DNA from: an uncultured Cryomorphaceae bacterium | GTDB taxonomy: Bacteria > Bacteroidota > Bacteroidia > Flavobacteriales > Schleiferiaceae | Assembly: GCA_937900215.1 (NCBI GenBank) | Contig: CALCFH010000525.1 | Coordinates: forward strand, 1-5,657 | Length of the DNA stretch: 5,657 nucleotides | Direction of reading: 5' to 3' | Shown: positions 1 through 5,657 of the stretch, piece by piece | How the letters are laid out: each line of letters begins with the position of its first letter | How positions within the stretch are numbered: position 1 is the first letter of the stretch | Program-made: the position numbers and the translations under genes | The notes under the pieces: generated by a model | Told to the model about the DNA's origin: nothing | The model's database searches: none | Seen by the model: the letters and a program-made list of their open reading frames with translations, nothing else

Positions 1-183
1 GAAGTATTGCTTTACACTGTATTCTTCCCTACAAAGATGAAAGGAAGCGTCATCCAAGCTTGGGTCAAAAGCAATATCGCCTACCCAACGGGGATATTTT
101 TCTGTGGATACCGATTTCTCCGATTTACAAGAAAGAAGCAAGCTGAGTACAACAATACAATTGAAGAAACCTATTCTTAGCAT
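1..183 (-). CDS. Putative lipoprotein, 5' part only (runs off the left edge)
   Basis: The minus strand is open from an ATG at 183-181 to the window edge, giving the first 61 codons of a protein; the C-terminal part is outside. The N-terminus is a clear lipoprotein leader: a short positive start (MLR), a hydrophobic stretch at residues 4-17 (rich in I, V, L, F) and a lipobox LLSC with the acylated cysteine at C19, followed by the hydrophilic KSEKS. The mature part contains WVGDIAFDPSLDD and then HLCREEYSVKQYF. This GDI-FDP-LDD pattern reminds me of uncharacterised exported proteins of Bacteroidota, some with a TonB-like C-terminal domain, but that memory is weak and the decisive part is missing. 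It lies 71 bases downstream of the DUF2339 gene on the same strand and could be co-transcribed with it. Lipoprotein status is well supported; the function is unknown. Confidence 0.75.
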   Translation of the reverse strand, partial: MLRIGFFNCIVVLSLLLSCKSEKSVSTEKYPRWVGDIAFDPSLDDASFHLCREEYSVKQYF

Positions 184-254
184 TTATAATTTTTCAAAAA
201 GTAGAACGAGCAATTTTAGAGAATGGTACATCTGAATTTGCCTCAATGAGTTAT
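184..254 (-). promoter_or_regulatory. Short gap with a weak promoter-like match
   Basis: This 71-base AT-rich spacer separates the DUF2339 stop from the lipoprotein start. On the minus strand TACTTTTTG (203-195) resembles the Bacteroidota -7 element TAnnTTTG, and a TTC at 223-221 sits 17 bases upstream where TTG would be expected. The match is partial. The lipoprotein could have its own promoter or simply be read through from DUF2339. No hairpin followed by a T tract was seen, so there is no visible terminator between the two genes. Confidence 0.25.
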
Positions 255-2660
255 CTAGTCCGCTGATGTAGTTTCATTTTCATCTATCTGACTTTCAAGA
301 TGTGTATCATCTGTAATTAAGTGTTTGTACTTATTGTAGAGGAATGAGGTTATCAGAAGTAGGACACCAAGACAAACAAAAACAATGGTTTTTGAAATAG
401 AATTCAGATGCGAAATGTCATATACAAAAAGCTTTACCAGAGTAAGTGCAAATAGACCAATGGCCATGATTCTCAGAATTTGTTTTTTCTTCCAGATTCC
501 CACTAATATTAAAATCATAGAATACACTCCCCATAAAATGCTCAATCCCAGTTTATAGGATTGCATATTGCCAGACAGTTCCAATAGGTGGATGAGTTCT
601 GCGCTGAGTATCCATAATACAATGGTATGGAATAGAGGAGGGTAGACTGTGAAAAGAAACCGGTTCAAGCGTATTTCTTTTCGAATATGACCTAAAGTCC
701 AGAGTGCTAAACCAATCAAAACAAAAGAGATATAGCGGAGATAGAGGTAAAAGGCGTTTACCTCAAAGGCTGAACTTTCTGATTCTGCTTGGTATAGTTC
801 TCTTAATTCGCTTAAGCTATACAAGCCCAATGCGTTGAAGCATAAAAGACTCAGGGCGATTAAACCGAATCCAACTGATTTATAATTTAAATTGAACCTC
901 TTTATTGATATCCAGCCAATAAGAGAAGCAAAAAGCAGGCTGTAGTTTAGTTGCCAAATTTGACTGAAGTAGTTCACGGCTGGATTTCCAGTGCTTTCTG
1001 AAAAAGAGGAGTTTAAAACGGCTTCATGAAGGAGGGTTTTAGAATAAACATCAATCCAATATTTGGCTATTTCTAGTCGAAAACTATTGTAAACAACAAA
1101 CACTAGAGCAGCGGGAATTAGTAAATCAAGTATGGCTTTGGCGTTGGAATGTACAGATAAGGCGCTGTTGAACTCTTTCTTGCGCTGAATGAAGACTCCA
1201 AAACCAAGAGTTGCAGCGAAAAAAATTGAGTTTAAAAAGGCTGCATTCCAAATGGGTAAAAAGCGAAGTGGGCCTTCGTAACTCTTTAAGTCTTGGTAAT
1301 TCGTTTCCCACCCTAATAATAGGGTAATGAGTGCCAACAAAAGAATAGGCGTTGTGAATTTTTCATAAAATGAAACACTTTGTTTCCTGCCAATCCAGAA
1401 AAGCACAATGGCTTGAATGACCAATAGACTACTCAACCAAGGACCCTCTACCTCAATGAGGATACCAATGCTTATGAAAGAAATGGCAAGGCCAATTAGT
1501 AAGTAGACAAGACTTTGATCTGCATCAAATTTCTTTTTTATTACGTAGGAAAAGCCGAAGTGTATTAACGCATTGAATAGAGCAAATAGTCCGAGTAGAT
1601 GATCTGTATTCGAATTGAAATCAAGCTGAAGGCATCCTAATATGAAGAATATGAATGCATTGAGTAAAATTAGAGGGATGTCTTCTTTTTTGAAATTCTC
1701 TTTCTGACTTAGATTATAGGATAGAAGGATGAAATAGTTAATTACAAAATAAATGAAAGTAAAAGTCAGGCTTAGTGAGAAATGCGCTTCTTGAACATAG
1801 CCATTGATGTACCAGCTGATAAAGATCATCCAGCTAAGAGCGAAGCTACTCAAGGATAATGCGGTCCAATGTTTTTTCCATGTCAACACCAAGATTCCAA
1901 GGTTGATAAGAGCAACATAGCTCAAGAAGAAAGGAATACTCCCTGATCCGTTTTTAAGTAGGAACGGAATTGCATAGGCGCCAACCAATCCAATAAGTGC
2001 AATAACTTGGGTATTGTACTTTAATGCAGATAGAACGCCAAGAAGGGTTAGAATAAGCATTAGAGCAAAGGCCACAGATTGCGGAAAAAGTGCATAGGCA
2101 CTGTACCCAAAATAGCTCGTGAAATATAAAACGGCCAATCCACCACTGAGTAAAACAGCACTGTAGGAATGGTAATTTTTCTTGAGTTTTAGTGCAAGCA
2201 AACTCAATGTCAGTCCAACCAAATAGCTTAAAACAATTCGAGTAGTTTCACCAATTAAATTGTGTTCTAGAGAATATTTCGCGCCAATAGCAACACCGAT
2301 AATCAGAATAACAATTCCAATCTTATTGATCAGATTTTCCCCAATGAATTTTTCGAGATTGAGTCCGTTTTTTGTTTGAGGTATAGCTTGTATCGGCTCG
2401 TTAACAGTCTGATGAGGCTTAGCAAAATTTTGATTAGCAGATGAATGAAGCGGATTCTTATCTAGAGGAGGGATTTCTTGGAGTTTCTCTTTCGTTGTTT
2501 GAGTAGAATCAAAAGACTTTGCCGTATTCTTTTCTGCCTTTTTGATCGCTTTAATCTCATCTTCCAATATTCTCAACTCTACCCAAAAGCTGCTTTGTTT
2601 CTTGCTGAGCTGTTCGAGTCTATGTTCAAGCTCATTCAATTTCTGATTCTCTTCATCCAT
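255..2660 (-). CDS. DUF2339 family polytopic membrane protein
   Basis: An 801-residue protein with ATG at 2660-2658 and TAG at 257-255. Residues 1-45 are charged and heptad-like (LEHRLEQLSKK, ILEDEIKAIKK), probably a coiled coil. Residues 46-100 are a polar, Pro/Gln/Asn-rich linker. From about residue 103 to 778 there is a long run of hydrophobic segments, which I estimate at 18 or more membrane spans. The opening segment, GENLINKIGIVILIIGVAIG at 107-126 followed by KYSLEHNLIGETTR, matches the signature region of DUF2339 predicted membrane proteins, and the end (VKLFVYDISHLNSISKTIVF, 742-761) matches the family's conserved C-terminus. The C-terminal tail is acidic. The length is normal for full members. 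The family has no established biochemical role, although the many-helix layout suggests an envelope or transport-like function in the inner membrane. It follows the SnoaL-like gene after 190 bases. A perfect palindrome touches its start codon; no Shine-Dalgarno sequence is visible, as is usual in this phylum. Confidence 0.93.
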   Translation of the reverse strand: MDEENQKLNELEHRLEQLSKKQSSFWVELRILEDEIKAIKKAEKNTAKSFDSTQTTKEKLQEIPPLDKNPLHSSANQNFAKPHQTVNEPIQAIPQTKNGLNLEKFIGENLINKIGIVILIIGVAIGAKYSLEHNLIGETTRIVLSYLVGLTLSLLALKLKKNYHSYSAVLLSGGLAVLYFTSYFGYSAYALFPQSVAFALMLILTLLGVLSALKYNTQVIALIGLVGAYAIPFLLKNGSGSIPFFLSYVALINLGILVLTWKKHWTALSLSSFALSWMIFISWYINGYVQEAHFSLSLTFTFIYFVINYFILLSYNLSQKENFKKEDIPLILLNAFIFFILGCLQLDFNSNTDHLLGLFALFNALIHFGFSYVIKKKFDADQSLVYLLIGLAISFISIGILIEVEGPWLSSLLVIQAIVLFWIGRKQSVSFYEKFTTPILLLALITLLLGWETNYQDLKSYEGPLRFLPIWNAAFLNSIFFAATLGFGVFIQRKKEFNSALSVHSNAKAILDLLIPAALVFVVYNSFRLEIAKYWIDVYSKTLLHEAVLNSSFSESTGNPAVNYFSQIWQLNYSLLFASLIGWISIKRFNLNYKSVGFGLIALSLLCFNALGLYSLSELRELYQAESESSAFEVNAFYLYLRYISFVLIGLALWTLGHIRKEIRLNRFLFTVYPPLFHTIVLWILSAELIHLLELSGNMQSYKLGLSILWGVYSMILILVGIWKKKQILRIMAIGLFALTLVKLFVYDISHLNSISKTIVFVCLGVLLLITSFLYNKYKHLITDDTHLESQIDENETTSAD

Positions 2661-2674
2661 ATAAAGGCCTTTAT
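2661..2674. repeat. Perfect 14-base palindrome abutting a start codon
   Basis: ATAAAGGCCTTTAT reads the same on both strands and ends directly at the ATG of the DUF2339 gene (2660). It could be a binding site for a dimeric regulator or a self-pairing element in the mRNA leader, or it could be chance. It sits where ribosomes must load, so either binding mode would affect expression. There is no second copy of the whole palindrome in the window. Confidence 0.6.
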
Positions 2675-2696
2675 CTCTGATTTGAAATACAAAGCA

Positions 2697-2704
2697 GAAA
2701 GGTA
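2697..2704 (-). promoter_or_regulatory. Weak -7-like element upstream of the DUF2339 gene
   Basis: On the minus strand TACCTTTC fits seven of eight positions of the Bacteroidota -7 consensus TAnnTTTG (last base C instead of G), 36 bases upstream of the DUF2339 start. No TTG is present at the expected distance of about 19-21 bases upstream, so the promoter call is tentative. If real, the leader would be roughly 25-30 nucleotides and would contain the 14-base palindrome. Confidence 0.3.
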
Positions 2705-2786
2705 GCCGATTTATTGTTCTGACTTACTTGTATAATGTATATAACGAATAGAGGGGGGTGCTCAGAAAAGCGCAGATCGATAGCAG

Positions 2787-2842
2787 TGCCAATATTTTGC
2801 CGGATGTCAGTTTCCTCCGCAACTGTTTCTTGTTGGCAAGAA
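2787..2842 (-). other. Cluster of inverted repeats with mutually exclusive pairings
   Basis: Just after the SnoaL-like stop there are three sets of complementary segments. TTCTTG/CAAGAA (2827-2832 with 2837-2842) forms a tight six-pair hairpin with a four-base loop. CAGTT/AACTG (2808-2812 with 2821-2825) forms a second hairpin. TGCCAA/TTGGCA (2787-2792 with 2833-2838) would enclose the second hairpin but uses bases of the first, so the outer stem and the first hairpin exclude each other. No T tract follows on the minus strand, so this is not a standard intrinsic terminator. It may stabilise the 3' end of the upstream mRNA or be part of a leader. Stems this short also occur by chance. Confidence 0.35.
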
Positions 2843-2850
2843 CTCAGTGT

Positions 2851-3372
2851 TCAATACAGCGCTAAGACACTGTCTTCAATACTTGATTTAAGAGAAACAA
2901 CCGAATCAACGATCTCATTGGGTATGGTCATTGATAAAACGTAGTGTTTGATTTTCCATTTTCCATGCTCCTTTTCAAGAACGCCAGAGCCTCTACACAT
3001 TTTCATTTGAGTTGAAAGTAGTTCGTCAAACCAGGCAAAATCAAGCTCCGAAGAGAAATAAACATTCCGATCTATTGAAGTGAAGTTCCATGCTTTACCT
3101 CTATTAAAATAAGGTTGCGACCATTTTTTAAAATCCTCTTTTTCCCAATTTTCAGTCGCATCTGTTCCTATAAATATTCCGCCTTCGGAAATGGCTTCAA
3201 AATAAGCGGGTCCATTCGCTTGAGCAGCATCTCTGTGCCAAGAGTCAAGGACTAGGTTGATGTTTTCCTCTTCTGCAGTTACAGTAGATAAAGAGTCTAT
3301 AGCATTGTCTTTCTTTTCAGTTACACAAGAAGTCAAGAAAAAAAGAGAAGAATAAAAGATAAGTGTCTTCAT
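2851..3372 (-). CDS. SnoaL/NTF2-like domain lipoprotein
   Basis: A 173-residue protein, ATG at 3372-3370 and TGA at 2853-2851. Residues 1-16 are a lipoprotein leader (MKTLIFYSSLFFLTSC) with acylated cysteine C16, followed by a polar, acidic linker to about residue 36. The rest is one NTF2-like fold of the SnoaL_3 type: helix around 38-61 (VLDSWHRDAAQANGPAYFEA), then IFIGTDATENW at 66-76, KWSQPYFNRGKAW at 83-95, VYFSSELDFAWFDE at 104-117, CRGSGVLEKEHGKWKIKHYV at 126-145 and a C-terminal helix. These blocks match the pattern I know from Bacteroidota proteins annotated as nuclear transport factor 2 family. Such folds bind small hydrophobic ligands or act as enzymes in other contexts; the ligand here is unknown. 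The start overlaps the upstream flavodoxin-like gene as ATGA, which points to translational coupling. The product is expected on the periplasmic face of a membrane. Confidence 0.88.
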   Translation of the reverse strand: MKTLIFYSSLFFLTSCVTEKKDNAIDSLSTVTAEEENINLVLDSWHRDAAQANGPAYFEAISEGGIFIGTDATENWEKEDFKKWSQPYFNRGKAWNFTSIDRNVYFSSELDFAWFDELLSTQMKMCRGSGVLEKEHGKWKIKHYVLSMTIPNEIVDSVVSLKSSIEDSVLALY

Positions 3373-3980
3373 TTGGAGGCGTTTAATTTCATTTTTAGCT
3401 CTATTAAATCAAACCATTGTTGTGCTTTCAATTTTATCTGCTCACGAGCAATAGCCACATTGTCTTCGTTCAGTCGGGTTTCGTCATTCGGACGTAAGAG
3501 CCAAAAATCTTCAGTGCCAATGAGATCCATATTTCGCAGAGAGATAGAGTTTTCAAAAATTTCTCTTGCTGCATACGTACTTCCTGAACCCAATAGAATG
3601 GCTATCGCCATCTTGGCTTTTAGGTGCTCATTCTTCCGAATAAATTCTTGGGTGGCCCAATCGGGTGCCCAGTTGTATGTGTTTGCACAAAAAACTATGG
3701 CATCTGTTTCCTCAGAAACAGGAGGCTCCGAAGCATAGGTTGAGAGTAAGACTCTACATCCATTCGCTTCTAAAACACTAGAGAGCTCCATACAAATTTG
3801 CTCATCTAGATTGTAAATGGGATCTGCTTTAAACAGAATCTGAATTTGAGGACCAGAATTCTCCGCTCCAAATTCTCTTTCAATTGCTTTATCAGAAAAT
3901 TGAACCCAAGCAGTGAGTACAGCCCATGAAAAGGCAAGGCTGACGACTACTTTACTAAGAATGAATATTTTTTGATTCAT
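3369..3980 (-). CDS. Membrane-anchored flavodoxin-like fold protein
   Basis: A 203-residue protein, ATG at 3980-3978 and TGA at 3371-3369. Residues 10-27 are hydrophobic after a short lysine-containing start and look like a single N-terminal membrane anchor or uncleaved signal. The remainder fits an alpha/beta flavodoxin-like order: strand at 44-50 (PQIQILF), helix at 57-73, strand at 75-80 (CRVLLS), the DAIVFCANTYNWAPDW block at 93-108 (equivalent to the 'yDaIvfgtPvY' segment of the fold), helix to 120, strand plus glycine loop at 124-134 (MAIAILLGSGS), then ISLRNMDLIG and a C-terminal helix at 171-198. The T/S-rich phosphate loop that normally follows the first strand in FMN-binding flavodoxins is not recognisable (KADPIYNLDE instead), so FMN binding is uncertain. 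It is first in a minus-strand transcript and overlaps the SnoaL-like gene by four bases. The fold is my inference from the pattern; the function is unknown. Confidence 0.75.
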   Translation of the reverse strand: MNQKIFILSKVVVSLAFSWAVLTAWVQFSDKAIEREFGAENSGPQIQILFKADPIYNLDEQICMELSSVLEANGCRVLLSTYASEPPVSEETDAIVFCANTYNWAPDWATQEFIRKNEHLKAKMAIAILLGSGSTYAAREIFENSISLRNMDLIGTEDFWLLRPNDETRLNEDNVAIAREQIKLKAQQWFDLIELKMKLNASK

Positions 3981-4004
3981 AGACGGTATACTTTTTCTAC
4001 TCTG

Positions 4005-4032
4005 AATACATAAGCGCTAAATTTACTTTCAA
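4005..4032 (-). promoter_or_regulatory. Candidate promoter for the flavodoxin-like/SnoaL-like pair
   Basis: On the minus strand a TTG (4032-4030) is followed after 17 bases by TATGTATT (4012-4005), a partial match to the Bacteroidota -33/-7 pair TTG and TAnnTTTG. The start codon lies 24 bases further on, a sensible leader length. The -7 match is imperfect, so the call is moderate to weak. Confidence 0.35.
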
Positions 4033-4065
4033 GAATATATAAATGAAGCATTTAGGCAAATCTAA

Positions 4066-4096
4066 GTGAACAAGATCAATGTAGTTCTATCTTCGC
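4066..4096 (+). promoter_or_regulatory. Candidate promoter for the CotH-family gene
   Basis: GTG (4066-4068), then exactly 19 bases, then TATCTTCGC (4088-4096) fits the Bacteroidota primary sigma consensus TTG-N19-TAnnTTTG with one mismatch in each element. It lies 25 bases upstream of the ATG at 4122. It diverges from the minus-strand candidate promoter in the same 141-base intergenic region, with the two -33 elements about 33 bases apart. Confidence 0.45.
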
Positions 4097-4121
4097 AATT
4101 CAACGCTATTCAAATATCACC

Positions 4122-5657
4122 ATGATTAAATATTTCATTTCTTTTTTATTGATAAGTGTTCAGTTGAGTGCCCAGTTGATCCACCCAAGCAATAACAATT
4201 TGTACAATCCACTGGAGGTAAATAGAATAGATATTTCTATTGATTCAGATAGTTTGGCTTTTATCCTCGATCCACAGAATTCTTCTTCGAACTATGAGTT
4301 TCATGCCGATTTCACATTTACCGAAAGCGGCACCACACAACAAGAACCGGGCATTGGTTTTAGACTGCGCGGAAATACGTCTAGGAATGCACAGAAGAAG
4401 TCTTTTAAAGTGGCGCTAAACCGTTTCACGGCTGGAAGAAGATTTGAAGGGGTAAAAAAGATTAATCTCAATGGCGAACACAACGATCCTTCCATCAGCA
4501 GAGCTAGAATTTGCATGGAATTAGCAAAGAGAATGGATTTGCCCGTTTCGAGGTACGCACACAATGAGTTGTATATAAATGGATTATACTATGGATTGTA
4601 TTTAAATCTTGAGCATATAAATGACGATTGGCTGAATTTGCGCTATGGTAATTCGAATGGAAATCTGTATAAATGTACCTACCCTGCGGATCTAAAATTT
4701 ATCTCAAATAATCCGGATGCATATAAAATAACTAAGTCAAATGGCGAGCGAATCTATGAGCTTCAAACCAATGAACAGCCAGACAATTACAGCAAATTGG
4801 CAGAATTCATTCGTGTACTCAACAATACTCCTTTAAGTCAGTTGGAGTGTGAGTTGGATAAAATATTCGACATTGAGGGATACCTAAAAACGCTTGCATT
4901 TGAGGTGGCAACGGGACATTGGGATAATTACAGTTTCAATAAGAACAATTTTTATCTTTATGAAAATACCAAAACGGGTAAAATAGAATACATTTTGTAT
5001 GATATGGATAATACCTATGGAATTGACTGGTTTGGAATCAATTGGGCAGATAGAGATATTGACAATTGGCATAACTCTCAAGATAGACCGCTTACTAATA
5101 GATTGTTAGCTCTTCCTAATTTAAGAGAGATTTATCATTTTTATCTTAGATCCATCCACCTTGAAATGGCAGGCCAGAACTTTTCCAATGAGATAGACAG
5201 TTTATACAGTTTAATTCAGACACAAGCCATTGCAGATAGCTTTCGAACGCTAGATTATGGCTTTTCTAACTCAGACTTTAGCAATAGTTTTTACAGCCAT
5301 CCACCCTTGATGCATGTAAAAAAAGGCATAAAGGCCTATATTTCAGAAAGGGCTTTGGCTACTCAAAATCAGCTGGGTAGTTTCAATGCTGCGCCTATAA
5401 TTCGCTTTCCTTTAGTAGAATACAATTCTTTGGCCAATGAACTTGTATTTGTGGTGCAGGTGGAAGACGAAGGGCCAAGCACAGTAGATCTGCATTATTC
5501 CTTTTCAGGTGGAAGCAGTCAAACTTTAACGCTTTTCGATGATGGTCAACATGGCGATGGAGCGGCCAATGATGGTTGGTTTGGAAATGCGCTCTCATGG
5601 GGTACAAATACTTCTATATCCTATTCTTTTACGGCTACGGACGCTCTAGGCCAATCT
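4122..5657 (+). CDS. Secreted CotH-kinase family protein, 3' end beyond the window
   Basis: The frame is open from ATG at 4122 to the right edge, 512 codons with no stop, so the gene is incomplete. Residues 1-17 form a Sec signal peptide (MIKYFISFLLISVQLSA) with likely cleavage before Q18. Residues of about 33-410 fit the CotH kinase family: RLRGNTSR at 81-88 followed by KKSFKV (92-97); INLNGEHNDPSISRAR at 114-129; NGLYYGLYLNLEHIND at 153-168 with candidate conserved E164; a HWDNY motif with D268; and YDMDN with D294 and D296. In Bacillus CotH, an atypical kinase of spore coat proteins, two aspartates at similar spacing (D228, D251) are needed for activity, so D268 and D294 are the likely equivalents. 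Residues 423-512 look like an Ig-like beta domain with an aspartate/glycine-rich loop (DDGQHGDGAANDG, 473-485). Large homologues in Bacteroidota often continue with a lamin-tail domain and a type IX secretion signal; that part is not visible here. It is divergent from the other genes. Confidence 0.92.
   Translation, partial: MIKYFISFLLISVQLSAQLIHPSNNNLYNPLEVNRIDISIDSDSLAFILDPQNSSSNYEFHADFTFTESGTTQQEPGIGFRLRGNTSRNAQKKSFKVALNRFTAGRRFEGVKKINLNGEHNDPSISRARICMELAKRMDLPVSRYAHNELYINGLYYGLYLNLEHINDDWLNLRYGNSNGNLYKCTYPADLKFISNNPDAYKITKSNGERIYELQTNEQPDNYSKLAEFIRVLNNTPLSQLECELDKIFDIEGYLKTLAFEVATGHWDNYSFNKNNFYLYENTKTGKIEYILYDMDNTYGIDWFGINWADRDIDNWHNSQDRPLTNRLLALPNLREIYHFYLRSIHLEMAGQNFSNEIDSLYSLIQTQAIADSFRTLDYGFSNSDFSNSFYSHPPLMHVKKGIKAYISERALATQNQLGSFNAAPIIRFPLVEYNSLANELVFVVQVEDEGPSTVDLHYSFSGGSSQTLTLFDDGQHGDGAANDGWFGNALSWGTNTSISYSFTATDALGQS

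Noticed and set aside
1126..1311. Minus-strand open frame of 61 codons inside the DUF2339 gene
   Set aside because: It is an alternative frame on the same strand within the DUF2339 coding region, with no independent start signal or domain.
2478..2705. Plus-strand open frame of 75 codons
   Set aside because: It lies almost entirely opposite the coiled-coil start of the DUF2339 gene and has no recognisable domain; it is the antisense of a well-supported gene.
2729..2845. Possible small hydrophobic peptide on the minus strand (KKQLRRKLTSGKILALLSIC, ending ..LYTLYK then TAA/TAG-type stop)
   Set aside because: The pattern of basic residues followed by a hydrophobic run looks like a signal or membrane peptide, but there is no ATG in the frame, only a TTG, and no upstream signal. 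Too short to support.
2705..2850. tRNA, riboswitch or intrinsic terminator in the largest intergenic gap
   Set aside because: No T-loop-like GTTCGA motif, no recognised riboswitch core and no hairpin followed by a T run were found on either strand.
2735..2944. Plus-strand open frame of 69 codons
   Set aside because: The second half is antisense to the SnoaL-like gene, the composition is not protein-like, and no promoter or ribosome site supports it.
3373..3738. Plus-strand open frame of 121 codons
   Set aside because: Entirely antisense to the flavodoxin-like gene, whose reading frame has a coherent fold pattern and coupling to its neighbour.
4301..4564. Minus-strand open frames inside the CotH gene (also 4884-5081 and 5395-5607)
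   Set aside because: They are antisense to strongly supported CotH-family coding sequence with family motifs throughout.
5325..5340. ATAAAGGCCTATA inside the CotH gene, resembling the palindrome at 2661-2674
   Set aside because: Only partly palindromic and within coding sequence; the similarity is best taken as chance.

Overview
The window looks like a chromosomal stretch from a member of the Bacteroidota, probably a flavobacterium-like or cryomorph-like organism. The evidence is AT-rich DNA, start codons without Shine-Dalgarno sequences, promoter-like motifs close to the Bacteroidota TTG / TAnnTTTG form, two short lipoproteins with Bacteroidota-style leaders, and a secreted CotH-family protein of the multidomain type common in this phylum. 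The exact genus cannot be read from the sequence.

Layout: four genes lie on the minus strand and one on the plus strand, and the two groups diverge from a 141-base intergenic region (3981-4121). Reading the minus strand in the direction of transcription, the order is: a membrane-anchored flavodoxin-like protein (3980-3369); a SnoaL/NTF2-like lipoprotein whose start overlaps the previous stop as ATGA (3372-2851); a 190-base gap with several inverted repeats, including a perfect 14-base palindrome touching the next start codon; a very large DUF2339 polytopic membrane protein (2660-255); a 71-base gap; and the first 61 codons of another lipoprotein that runs off the left edge (183-1). On the plus strand, a CotH-kinase family protein starts at 4122 and stays open to the right edge (512 codons, no stop).

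The flavodoxin-like and SnoaL-like genes almost certainly form a translationally coupled pair at the inner membrane and periplasm. DUF2339 and the left-edge lipoprotein may continue that operon or be transcribed separately; the sequence does not decide. All five products carry an export signal or membrane segments, so this is a cell-envelope neighbourhood. No RNA gene, mobile element, CRISPR array or origin was seen. I do not see a clearly new multi-gene system. The most unusual points are the flavodoxin-like protein without a recognisable FMN phosphate loop, the palindrome abutting the DUF2339 start, and the exported CotH-type kinase fold with an Ig-like extension.
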